Positions 54,741-64,000 of a stretch of DNA of 64,000 bases are shown here, one piece after another. The first letter of the stretch is position 1; every line of letters begins with the position of its first letter. A program made the position numbers and the translations under genes. The notes beneath the pieces are model-generated. The model searched no databases. It was given only the letters and a program-made list of their open reading frames with translations, and was not told where the DNA came from. This stretch comes from Crotophaga sulcirostris (lineage: Eukaryota > Chordata > Aves > Cuculiformes > Crotophagidae): assembly GCA_013397455.1 (NCBI GenBank), contig VYZB01000056.1, positions 2,885,782 to 2,949,781 on the forward strand. The letters are read 5' to 3'.

Positions 54741-55429
54741 ACCGATGTCTGTGCACTTGGGCAGCCATGGGTTCTTGGAAAGTGGCGAATGTGGGAGGTT
54801 TGAGACCCCAGCAAGCTGTGCTGGTGACTTGGGATGAGCCATGGGATACCACGGTGGGGTTCAGTTTACAGGGAAGTAATTTGCTGGTGCAGATCTCAGG
54901 TCAACTTAATCCTCCCTGGGGCATTATCTCCCACCTAGTCTCCTGTTGTCTGTGACTTCTTATTAGGGCAGTGAGGAACACAAGATGCCCACTTGTGCCA
55001 GGGATTAAGTAATTAATTACAAGGGAATGTCAGACTCCTTGAGACTGACAAGCGTAGGGTGTGCAGTTCAGGTATCCGACTGTGTGTGCATCCGCCTGTG
55101 CCGAGGTGAGAGGACAGGAACCTCTCCAAGCCTCAACAAGAAGAATTCTCCCCCCACGTGCATGTGGTCTGCAAAGCCTGAGAGCTTTGGTGTGGTGTTG
55201 CCTCTACCTAGCAGCTCTACCAAAGCCAGAGACACAGCGACTGGATCCCATCAACAGCAAACGGCGTGGTTGGCTGTGTGAGCCCTGCAGATCACAGTGC
55301 TCTTTTCCCAGCGATGTCATGTGTTGAGGTTATGCCAAGGAAACAAACACGCTGGACACTGCCATGGCCATGCTCCTTCCCTTGGCTGTCTGACTCTATG
55401 GGAGTCCTCTCCCAGCCACCCAAGTATCA

Positions 55430-55580
55430 ACACTCCTCTTGTATAAATAGTAATTGTAAAAAGAGGTCTTGTGGATAAATTATTATCGTGACCCTCATTC
55501 CGGTGTGTAAAACTTTCTCAAGCTGCCGAGTGAAAAGTCAAAATTTGCATTTAAATAGAAAGCATTTGGCAGCGTGTAAC
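55430..55580. promoter_or_regulatory. Candidate conserved non-coding element
   Basis: Words gtataaatagtaattgtaaa, ggataaattattatcgtg, gtgtaaaactttctc and tttgcatttaaatag in 150 bp, between GC-rich flanks. Confidence 0.3.
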
Positions 55581-56074
55581 ACACGGGGACCTGTGCACGC
55601 AGGGTCCCTGGGCTGCGGTGAGAACACCAGCGGCGCAGCACCAGCATCCTGGGAAGCAGATCTCCAAGCAGCTAGATGGGCTGCACCAGCCTGCATCACA
55701 CCAGACCCTTGCCTACCTCCAGCAGGCTGCAGCACCCAGCCAGCAACTCTGTTGCTGCACGCACAGCTTGGGGCTCCCCAGCCACCCCCTGCCCCTCTTC
55801 AGGTTGGTAACATGAGCCAACATGTGCCTAAGCTGTACACTGACTGTTCTAACAGCCCGTCTCTAAAAATGCACACAGGGAGTCCCGAATCCCCCATGCT
55901 GGGTGCTCAGTAGCAGCAGTGCCTGAGCCCCTGGCCAGTGCTGGCCACACTTTGCTGGCCCCTGTGCCTGCCACGGTTGGCATTTCATAACCTGTTCTGA
56001 GAGTTGCTCTCTAGACATGCTCAGCAGGAGACTGGCCAAGACAGCGAAGGCCGTGCACCAGAGGGAGAAGTGCA

Positions 56075-56330
56075 AAGCATTTTAGGAGGTATATAAATGA
56101 ATTAATACCCTTTTAAAGGTTAACAAGGTCCACTCTGTCTGTCATTAAAGTAACTTCATGCATTTAAATTTTAACAGTCAAACCAATTAGCAATAAAAAT
56201 GTTGTATGAACTGCATTTTATTGCATTCTGGTCAAGTCAAAATTAGTTAAATGTATGATGTCTAATAGATTTTTCCCTTTTTTCTCTCTTCATTTTAACA
56301 CAACTTTTATTTCCCAGTCCAGTGGAAGAC
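56075..56330. promoter_or_regulatory. Candidate conserved non-coding element
   Basis: Strongly AT-rich: tatataaatgaattaatacc, cttttaaaggttaacaagg, catgcatttaaattttaac, aaccaattagcaataaaaatg, caaaattagttaaatg. No frame of note. Sharp compositional edges on both sides. Confidence 0.36.
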
Positions 56331-56508
56331 AGCAGTACCCATGGAGAGAACCAAGCACAGGGCTTGTTGTCTGTCACTGGGGCTGCCCCTCTGAACTCTG
56401 CAGCTGGGGGGACCTGAAAGTCCTTTCCTGGGAGAGGAGTGGGCAGCAGAGAGCATCCTCTGGTTGGCAAAAGTAATTAACATACCAGTCAGGGTCTCCA
56501 GTTAGGTT

Positions 56509-56903
56509 CTGTTACGAGGAGCAGCTGAGGGACCTGGGGCTGCTTAGCCTGGAGAGGAGGCTGAGGGGAGACCTCATCACTCTCTGCAGCTCCTGGAAAG
56601 GAGGTTGGAGCAAGGTGGTTGCTGGTCTCTTCAACCAAGTAATCAGGGATAGGACAAGAGGAAATGGCTTCAAGTTGTGCCAGGGGAGGTTTAGATTGGG
56701 TATTAGGACAAATTTCTTCACTGAAAGGGTGGTGAGGCATTGGAAGAGGCTGCCCAGGGCAGTGGTGGAGTCTCCATCCCTGGAGGGGTTCAAAAAACGT
56801 GTAGCCCCGTGGCACTTTGGGACATGGTTTAGCAGGCACAGTGGTGTTGGGCTGATGATCCGAGAGGTCTTTTCCAACCTTAACAGTTCTACCATTCTAT
56901 GAA
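56509..56903 (+). mobile_element. CR1 LINE, 3' portion (type B), about 400 bp
   Basis: Plus-strand: gttacgaggagcagctgagg, gggctgcttagcctggagag, gaggctgaggggagacctca, ataggacaagaggaaatggc, aggggaggtttagattgggt, gtggtggagtctccatccct, 'gggacatggtttagcaggca', cgagaggtcttttccaacct, and a degraded tail (agttctaccattctatga). The reverse-transcriptase C-terminal words '[20 protein letters not shown]' and '[10 protein letters not shown]' read in one plus frame over 56615-56800, followed by frame drift. Confidence 0.95.
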
Positions 56904-57596
56904 ATAGTAACCTTGCCACTGGTCAGGGCTGCTGAGAGGTTCCTTTCTTTACAAAAGTTGAAATTACCTGACCTTTATTTTCGTGCTGAGGCAGCTCCTG
57001 GGTTGCAGCGCAGTTGCTGTGCATGTCTCTCCAACGCAGCTGTTGGCAGAAATATGGGAAACACCTGTATGTGCAGCACGCCTGGCACGTCTTTTGGCTC
57101 CACTGCCACATCCCCACTGCTGGCAACAAGTTACACCTGAACCTGTGGGGTGGGGGAGCATTTGTTAGCTCAGGAGGGGAACAGTGGCAGCAGCAACAAG
57201 GGCCACCCTGACCCAGCCCCCCACAGGAAGCCTGGCGCACTGACCCCACGCTGAGCATCATCAGGAAAATGCTTGGGACTCTTGGTGACACCTTTCTGAA
57301 TGACCTCCCTGCTTCCTCAGGGACCCTTCGGAGCCCCTTCCTACCAAAAAAAGGGCAGTAAAGGAAAATCATCTGCATAAGGGGCTCAAAAAGCTGATAC
57401 AGCAAGTTCCAGGCCTCAGCAGAAATTACAGGATTACGGCACATCTTGTGCCCCTAATAAGGACCATGTGAACTGGGATGTTTGCATAATTGCAGGCTGT
57501 CGGATGGCCAAGCAACCATCGGAGTGCATTGCAAAGGAGTCAGCTCAGGGGAGATGTGGATGGTACCTGATTAGTTAAATTGCCAACACCTGCTCA

Positions 57597-57608
57597 TTTT
57601 TTTTTTTT
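57597..57608. repeat. Poly(T) tract
   Basis: Run of 12 T after gctca; no adjacent element recognised. Confidence 0.85.
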
Positions 57609-59569
57609 CCCACAAACATAAACACCAACAGCTTCAAACAACTCAAGAAGTGTTCAGGGCACCCAGCGTGTTCCCATTTGGGGTTGATACCTGCTGGTGG
57701 TGGGAGGGGGATGCTGCCCATGGCAGACTGGACCAAACCTCAGACCTGCTCTTGTCTTACTCCTGAAGAAACCCAGGGAGAGATCCTGTTCCCAGCCATG
57801 CGGACACTGCAGGGGGCTTCCTCCAGAGGAAGGTGGAAGCAACAAGTGGTACAGGGAGCACAGAAGATGCTCCAAGCTGGAACCTATTTCTGGCTCGCTG
57901 TGACAGCTGGTCAACCCAAATGGAAAGACTGGAAGGACAGTGGACAAGATCCCTACATACGGGCATGGCAGGATTTCTTTCCCCCAAGCCCTGCAGCCAA
58001 GAGGCTGCACAGGTTCTCTATCACAGAGTGTGAAATAGAATTGGGGTTGGCAAAAGGGTGGCAGGACAGAGTGGGATGGAGGGGGTTTACTGCGGGATGG
58101 GGCAAATTTGGTCCCCTCTGTGCTGTCAGAATATCTGGGATGAGCCTGTCAGGAATGATGGGCTGGGAATTAAAACCTGCTCAGTGCTGAACACCGATCA
58201 AAATGAAAAATTAGGAGAGGGGGAAAGAGAGAGGGAAGGGGGATGGAGATTAATTCTCAGCAGAGCTGCTCTGAGGGTCTGTGTGCTGAAGCTCCAGCTC
58301 TGAGCACCCCTGAGAGTGGTTGTGGAAACCAGATGTTGAGGAGCAGCCATGAGGGGGAGGGAGAGTTAGGGGCTGATATCTGTTCATAATTACTCCTGAT
58401 TTTGTGCGATGACATTGAGATTGTAGGCAAACATGAAAGAACACTTGTGGGGACAGCAACGCTCACGCCGGCCGGTGGATTAATAAAGTATGACTGACAT
58501 GCAGGGAGGAGGAAGGCACACATGGAAGTGTTTTGGAGGGGGTTTGACATTCCCCAGGCCCAAGGAGACCCTCACTGATGCTGCTGATTGCCCTCCCCCC
58601 AGCATAGTGATCAGAGCACCACCCTTGGAAAGCTCCCAGCCCTTCCAGTGCCGTGCTCCAATACCTATGTGTGACCAGTAAATATCTGCTTTCCTGTGCC
58701 AAGGGGAGTCCTCAGGTCACATGAGGAGCCTGGTTTGGGAACAAGCACTCTGATGCAGGACCCAGGCCCACTTGCCTCTGCCAAATGTGTGGCAGCCCCT
58801 CAGCAGAACGGACTCAGGGGTGCTTCCCGCAGGACAGGCAGGATGCAGGCATGGGAATAGCATGGCCAAGCATCACCTTGGGAAAGCAACGACATTACCA
58901 GGAACCCCAGCACCTACTGTCAACTCCTGTAGTGCAAGGGGGATGCAGAGCTTGAGCTAGACTTGGCATCCAGAACATTCTGGTCAGCTGGGACGGTGGC
59001 TCCTGATGGCACAGAGACAAACTGGCAGAGCTGATGTTTTCCAACTCAAGCTGGAGGCCACAGCCATACAGGGCACTGAGTGAATTCCACCAGCAACTGG
59101 TCTTGAAGCCTTTCACCCCTCAGACACGAGAGAAACTGGAGCTCATTGTGATGAGCAATTGGTCAGGGCTGTAAGGAGTGGGAAAGACTCCCTTGAACTC
59201 CAGTGGCAATGTTAAAAATGAGTTTAACCAAGTTTCCTCACTCTTTGAGGAAGCAATAAAGACAAAAAGCAATCGTACAAGAACTATGCTTTCCAGTTTC
59301 AGTAACAACATAGTGTGTCAGCAGCTGGAATGCATTCATCATTTTTCACTTACCTTTCTTTTCCTCAAAAGTGACTTGTACAACCAGCCCAGCATAGAGC
59401 TGCCCCAAGGTCTGTGTCCCTTGTGTCTGCCTGTGGGGAACATCTGGTAAAGGCTCATCCACAACCTGGATGTGAAGACGGTGAATTCCACCAGCCCCAG
59501 CACCCAGGGCTGCTGTGGGAGAAGGTATTTTCCTTGGGGCTTTGTTCACACTGGCTTCAGGAGTGCAGT

Positions 59570-59760
59570 GTCCAGGAAAGCTGAGTTAATATCCTATGAA
59601 AGCAAATCATGGAATTAATAACGGCAAATCAATGGTTAACATTTAAAGGTTACTCACTTTCAGTTAAATTGGAGCAATTAACAAGTAATCAGATTAACGA
59701 AGTACTGTATTCTGGATAAAAGGATTTTTCCTTTCCTAATTGCCCTGTGGCTGCACAAAG
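59570..59760. promoter_or_regulatory. Candidate conserved non-coding element
   Basis: TAAT-rich: gagttaatatcctatg, ggaattaataacggcaaatc, gagcaattaacaagtaatc, agattaacgaag. Short and without frames. Inference. Confidence 0.32.
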
Positions 59761-59956
59761 CCTGCAGTTTAGGAAATGGGATCAGAACAGGCTGGGGAGC
59801 TGGTGCTCTGCTGGGCAGGGTGCAGGTACTGCCTGTCACACACAGCCCCAGGATCACCTTTACAGCCTGTAGAGCTTAAAGTGACTGATCCTTCCTTTCC
59901 TCAGAGAGGTACCACCTGCTGCCAGGTCCCAGCTGGACCCTGGGATACAAAGATCA

Positions 59957-60091
59957 AGTGCTCAAGGCCAGGTTGGATGGGGCTTGGAGCCCCCTGATGC
60001 AGTGGGAGGTGTCCCTGCCCATGGCAGGGGATGGGACTGGACAGGCTTTTGAGTTCCCTTCCAACCCAAACCATTCTGTGATTCTATGATA
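59957..60091 (+). mobile_element. CR1 LINE, 3' end fragment (type A)
   Basis: Plus-strand: tgctcaaggccaggttggat, ggggcttggagccccctgat, gtgtccctgcccatggcagg, gttcccttccaacccaaacc and the tail attctgtgattctatga. About 135 bp. Confidence 0.95.
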
Positions 60092-62653
60092 CATATGGCT
60101 CCTTCTGAAGGGTGAGGATCTGGATTAGCCTTGAATCCTATGCTTAGCAAGGTTTTACCCAACAAGTTGGTTTGTCCATGTCTCTAGGGAAAGACCACCT
60201 TCCAAGGGCAATGAACTTGGTTGGGTGAGAGATGCAGGATGCACGAACCAGACTCTGTTCAGAGCAGAGGGAAGTCACTTTGGCCACCAGCCACCTCCAT
60301 GCATTCGCTTCAAACCTACAGAATAGCTGGTGTAATTTTTAATTTGCAAAATAATGAGAAAAGGAGACCATGAAAGGAAAGACTAGAAGAGCAGATGGGC
60401 AGCAAGGGCTGCCCAGCTTCACAAGCAAATTCCAGACACTTCTGGGATTCCTTGCACCAGCAGGGTTTGTTTTGTTTGGCATCCTTCTTTCCATGTTTTG
60501 TAGGAGCAGCCTTGCTGGGACCATGACTGGGAAAGTACCGCTTCACAGCTCCCTGGGCAGTGCCAGCAGCTGCCAGACTCTCCAGCATGCTCACAGATTA
60601 TTTAGCTCCTTCCTCTTGCATTCAAACCACTATCACCAGCCCTGTTTTTAATCACTGCAGGTCAAACCAAGCTGAAGCCTGTGGTTTGCCTGCCTGTTTG
60701 TTTAACTGTGTGTGGCTGGGAAAGGGTCACCTCTCTTTGCAGGACCTGGTGTGGCAGCCGGCCAGCACAGGGGTGCTCACTGCCCTGTCCTCTACTGCCA
60801 GGAAACATCCATTCTCTGTCTCACCACCCACCAAGGCAGTTCTTATAGCCCTCTGCCTGGTTCTGCACACCCAGCTCAGCACCATTCCCACTGAGACACA
60901 GTGGCTTGTGTTGGTATGTCAGTGCAGGGGTTGCTCGGGTGCACACAGTGCCACCAACCTCAAGGAAAAACCCAGTATAAACCATCAACAAATCCAGGAT
61001 CTGCTCACACTTCTAAAGAAAACTACTGCCAGTCGAGTGGGTGGATGTCTCTGAGATAGCTCCTGCACCCAGCACAGATAGGAGCACCAGTATTTGCCTC
61101 TTGCCAGAGGAGCTTTTGCTGCACACCTACTGCATTTAGTAGAAATAATACCAGGAATACACAGCAGATGAGGAAATAGCCAGGTGGAAACCCTCTGGCA
61201 CTGCCACCAGGTAAGCACAGACATCACCACAGCCCAGAGAGGGAGCCTGGCTGGCTGCTCCACATGCAGGAACAGAGGAACCTCCCAGTGGAGGGCAGAG
61301 AAGTATGATCCCTTAGATCCCAGGCTCATCATTACTCACCCAGAGCCTCACGGACTGTTAGCTTTCCAGGAGGAACAAACAAAATCCTCAACAGTTCCGG
61401 AGGGCTTTGAGTTTGTAACCCGGTCCTTGCTCCTAAGAGCGCTGCCTTTGAGTAACAGCCCCAAAGGAGGTGGTTTGAACCCAAAAAGTCCTGCTGCCTG
61501 CAGTCCAGATCTCAGCTTCTAGGGCTGCACCCACAGATCTTGCTCAGCATTCCCCTCACCTCTGCTGTGGCCAACAGTCCCAGTCCAAAAAGCGCTCTGA
61601 ACTCCAGGATCCCTTATCAACCCTCACTCAGAGAACCAAAACCTTAACCTCAAGAGAGGACTGCTTCCAGTGCTTTTATCCCCTGAAGCTGGGTCCAAGT
61701 TCAGCTGGGCCCTGATTGCCCCCTGCTTAACCCCTTCCATGCTGCCTCGGGCCAAACCCTGTCCCTGCTCAGTCCCAGTGCTCGCACTCTGGGGGCTCGG
61801 TGCTGTAGTGGTGCTCACACTGAGCAGGTCCTCATGTCCCCAGCAGCAGGCAGGAGTGGTTTTGGCACGTGCATGGCACCACGCAGCATCTCCTGCTAAC
61901 AAGGAGCAATGGGGCAGAACCGTGCCTGAGGTTTCCCAGCGAGTCATGGCTTGGCGGGAGGATCCATCCCTCTGCTCCGCCGAATACTTGTGGCATTCGT
62001 GGGCAGTTGGAGGATTAAGTGCTAACCCCAGCGTGTTTGTGTATCCACGTGCAGCAGAGGTGGCTGGGCCAGCTGGGGACCGGGCTCTCTGCAGAGAGGT
62101 AATGCTTAAGGCAGGGCTGTTTTCTCTAGGCCAGGATTATCGCAGTGATCTGGGTAGCTGGCAGCAGCTCCAATCCTATTACTCCATTAGCATGGGCGTT
62201 ATAAGGTGACACTCTGCATCTGCTTGACAAAACACAGCATCAGAGTTTGCACTGAGCATTTTAACAGAAAGGAATTCAGTTTTCACTTGAAGAGGATTCT
62301 CTATTATTATTGGCTTATGGCTGCTTAGAAATAAACAGCAATAAATACTCTGCCAATTTACTTTCAGAATGTTCTCATTTGAAACACGCCATGCAGAAAA
62401 ATATTAACAAAATAAACTCCTAGCTTATAAAAGGCTAAAGAGAGCCTTTTTTTTTTTTGCTTTTTTTTTGGAGTGTCAATGTTTGTAGAAGTATTTTCTA
62501 AAGAAGCTGCAATTTGAGTTAAGCAGCCCTTGGTAATATGTTCTCTCAGGGCAAGTCACTGGAGATTGCTGCATGCATTTGCGATATGCTAACGGTTGCG
62601 AAATCTCAGAGCAGATTGGCAGTAGAGAAGGGTGGCAGAGCATTGCTGATTTT
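60092..62653. other. Non-coding stretch, no gene seen
   Basis: Frames 60560-61054 and 61670-62209 plus lack domains. No repeat recognised up to the T tracts at 62449-62470. 62180-62480 is listed separately. Confidence 0.5.
62180..62480. promoter_or_regulatory. Candidate conserved non-coding element with T tracts
   Basis: AT-rich: tactccattagcatggg, ctattattattggcttatgg, aataaacagcaataaatactc, aaatattaacaaaataaac, followed by two T runs of about 11 and 9 bases separated by gc. Inference only. Confidence 0.28.
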
Positions 62654-63290
62654 CGTAGAATCAAAGAATCATTAAGGTCGGAAAAGACCTCTAAGATCAT
62701 CTAGTCCAACACCACTGTGCCTACTGAACCAAGTCCCAAAGTGCCACATCTATGTTTTTTTGAACCTCTCCAGGGATGGAGAATCCACTGCTTCCCTGGG
62801 CAGTCTCTTTCAGTGCTTCACCACTCTTTCAGTAAAGGAATTTTTTCTGCTATCAAATCTAAACATTCCCTGGCACAGCTTGAGGCTATTTCCTCTCATA
62901 CCATCCCTTGTTCCTTTGGAGAAGAGAACAGCACCCACCTCATCACAACCTCCTTTCCGGGAGCTGCAGAGAGAGATGAGATTTCCCTCAGCCTTCTCTT
63001 CTCCAGGCTAAACAGCCCCAGGTCCCCCAGCCATCCCCATAACCCCTGTGCTCCAGTACCTTCCCCAGGTCTGTTCCCCCTCTCCAGATGAGCTCCAGCC
63101 CCTCAATGTCCTTCTTATACTGAGGGGCCCAAAACTGAACATAGGATTCGAGGTGTGGCCCTACCCTTAACCAAGTGCCAAGTGCAGGGGGACAATCCCT
63201 TCCCTACCTCTGCTGGCCACACCATGGCTGATCCAAGCCAGGATGCTGTTGGCCTTCTGGGCCACTGCTGGTTCATGTTCAGCCAGCAGT
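62654..63290 (-). mobile_element. CR1 LINE, longest copy in window (type B), about 640 bp
   Basis: Reverse-strand. In plus-strand order: cgtagaatcaaagaatcatt, ggaaaagacctctaagatca, gtccaacaccactgtgccta, ctgaaccaagtcccaaagtg, ggatggagaatccactgctt, ttcaccactctttcagtaaa, tgaggctatttcctctcata, ccacctcatcacaacctcct, cttctctccaggctaaac-type words, cctcaatgtccttcttatac, tgaggggcccaaaactgaac, gcagggggacaatcccttcc, ccaagccaggatgctgttgg, ccttctgggccactgctggt, tcatgttcagccagcag. It reaches furthest into ORF2 of all copies, with frame disruptions. Confidence 0.96.
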
Positions 63291-64000
63291 TTTGAAGTCA
63301 GGGAAAATGGGTGAGCAGCCAGGTTTAGGAAAGCTCTACACCACACTGCTAAGAAAGACCCTGCCAGTCCCCAACCCCCAGGAGCCATCTCCTTTTACAT
63401 CTCTTTGTTTACAGAAAATTTGCAAGCTGTGTCTTCCAGCTCTTAGGTATCAGTGTGCAAGGTAAGAAGGATACCGATGCCTTGACACTGAATGTAACAG
63501 AGTTGTATTGTTCTTGTAATGAGCTCCAGCTCTCGGATGGGAGACACAATGCTTACACAATTACATTACGACAGAATAGGATTGCATTAGTTAATGGAGA
63601 TGACCTCCAAAGAAGAATGTTCTCCTCTTATTAATTTAAGATAATTACATTAAGTTCCCTTCTCAAACTCAGTCTATGAGGGTGTTTTTCCATGATCTAC
63701 AGCATGTCAGTCCCCATGGAGGTTTTTAGATTCTCAGTCAATGGCTATTGTTGATATAAACATGAGGGTCACACAGAGGGAGATGCAGGGCTTCCAGTGG
63801 GGCTGGTTCTGTTGGCAGGGCTGGAAGCTCACAGGGGGATCTGCCTAGTGCTGCAGTTGTCAGAACACAGAGCCCTTGCAGCTTTTCCTGCAAGGCCTCC
63901 TGCAGTCACAGGAGTTAAGGCCTGGATACACCTGCAAGAACAGATGCTGTCCAGGATAAGGCATTTACTGAAAAACTGCATTTTAAGGAAAAGGATGATT
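63291..64000. other. Non-coding end of window
   Basis: No gene seen. AT-rich block 63470-63760 is listed separately; the last 250 bp is GC-moderate without recognised repeats. Confidence 0.5.
63470..63760. promoter_or_regulatory. Candidate conserved non-coding element
   Basis: cacaattacattacgacag, gcattagttaatggag, cttattaatttaagataatt and acattaagttccc within 150 bp, no frame of note. Inference from motif density and composition. Confidence 0.33.

Larger units (their letters stand above)
54196..56508. other. Non-coding stretch with AT-rich blocks
   Basis: No gene seen. A short (tg)n run is at 54366-54377. Blocks at 54430-54740, 55430-55580 and 56075-56330 are listed separately; 55590-56070 is GC-rich without homology. 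Confidence 0.45.
56904..59956. other. Non-coding stretch, no gene seen
   Basis: Frames up to 173 codons (56923-57444 minus) lack homology. T12 tract at 57597-57608. A purine-rich tract lies at 58207-58250. An AT-rich block at 59570-59760 is listed separately. Confidence 0.5.

Noticed and set aside
57678..58190. 170-codon plus-strand frame
   Set aside because: Methionine-, tryptophan- and glycine-rich text without domain similarity, no exon borders in frame.
1..64000. CRISPR arrays, tRNA or rRNA genes, phage or operon structures
   Set aside because: No regularly spaced repeats, no tRNA A/B box pairs or cloverleafs noticed, and all large-scale signals are those of a vertebrate nuclear genome.

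Overview
This looks like a piece of a bird nuclear genome, non-coding across its whole length as far as I can tell. The main evidence is twenty recognisable copies of the avian LINE family CR1 (chicken repeat 1). Most carry the typical CR1 3' end: a block reading like 'ggtcccttccaaccc' followed by one to three copies of an ATTCTATG octamer. They lie on both strands (12 plus, 8 minus), are almost all 5'-truncated, and by my bounds sum to about 5.4 kb, roughly 8% of the window. I see no Alu, B1, L1 or mammalian MIR. CpG is sparse and there is no clear CpG island. The species cannot be named from this sequence alone.

No host protein-coding gene is supported. The open frames present are 60-200 codons long, are scattered evenly over all six frames, lack recognisable domains and lack a coherent exon series. 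The only open frames with recognisable protein homology are remnants of the CR1 ORF2 reverse-transcriptase C-terminus (best at 6215-6605 plus; also 18835-19066 minus, 43471-43870 plus, 56509-56800 plus). No tRNA, rRNA, CRISPR array or operon-like structure was seen.

Layout. 1-18.8 kb: GC-richer, repeat-poor sequence with three CR1 copies near 2.4, 6.4 and 7.4 kb, alternating with AT-rich, TAAT-rich islands (4.2-4.57, 7.6-9.6, 12.25-12.6, 13.66-13.97 and 14.9-15.1 kb). 18.8-27.8 kb: two CR1 copies in minus orientation and islands near 20.0, 21.2, 23.3-23.65 and 25.9-26.8 kb. 27.8-38.4 kb: the densest CR1 cluster (seven clear copies, most of them short 3' ends, plus a stub) around a roughly 1 kb AT-rich block at 30.2-31.25 kb that has no open frame of 60 codons in any frame. 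38.4-49.9 kb: long runs of AT-rich sequence with transcription-factor-like palindromes, and an ancient-repeat-like module at 48.7-48.86 kb. 50-64 kb: seven more CR1 copies, including the longest (62654-63290), interspersed with islands at 51.2-51.6, 53.2-53.66, 54.4-54.7, 55.4-56.3, 59.6, 62.2-62.5 and 63.5-63.75 kb.

Inference: the pattern fits an intergenic gene desert or a very large intron of a developmental regulator locus, with many candidate conserved non-coding (enhancer-like) elements separated by decayed CR1 insertions. Conservation cannot be measured from one sequence, so every regulatory call is a low-confidence hypothesis. The observations most worth checking are: a pair of chimeric repeats 17 kb apart that share a non-CR1 5' segment joined to a CR1 tail; the 48.7-48.86 kb module, which resembles an ancient amniote repeat embedded in an apparent regulatory block; two octamer (POU) palindromes at 40.4 kb; an RFX X-box-like palindrome at 37.65 kb; and several exact homeodomain-type inverted or direct repeats. 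I did not find a convincing previously undescribed biological system.
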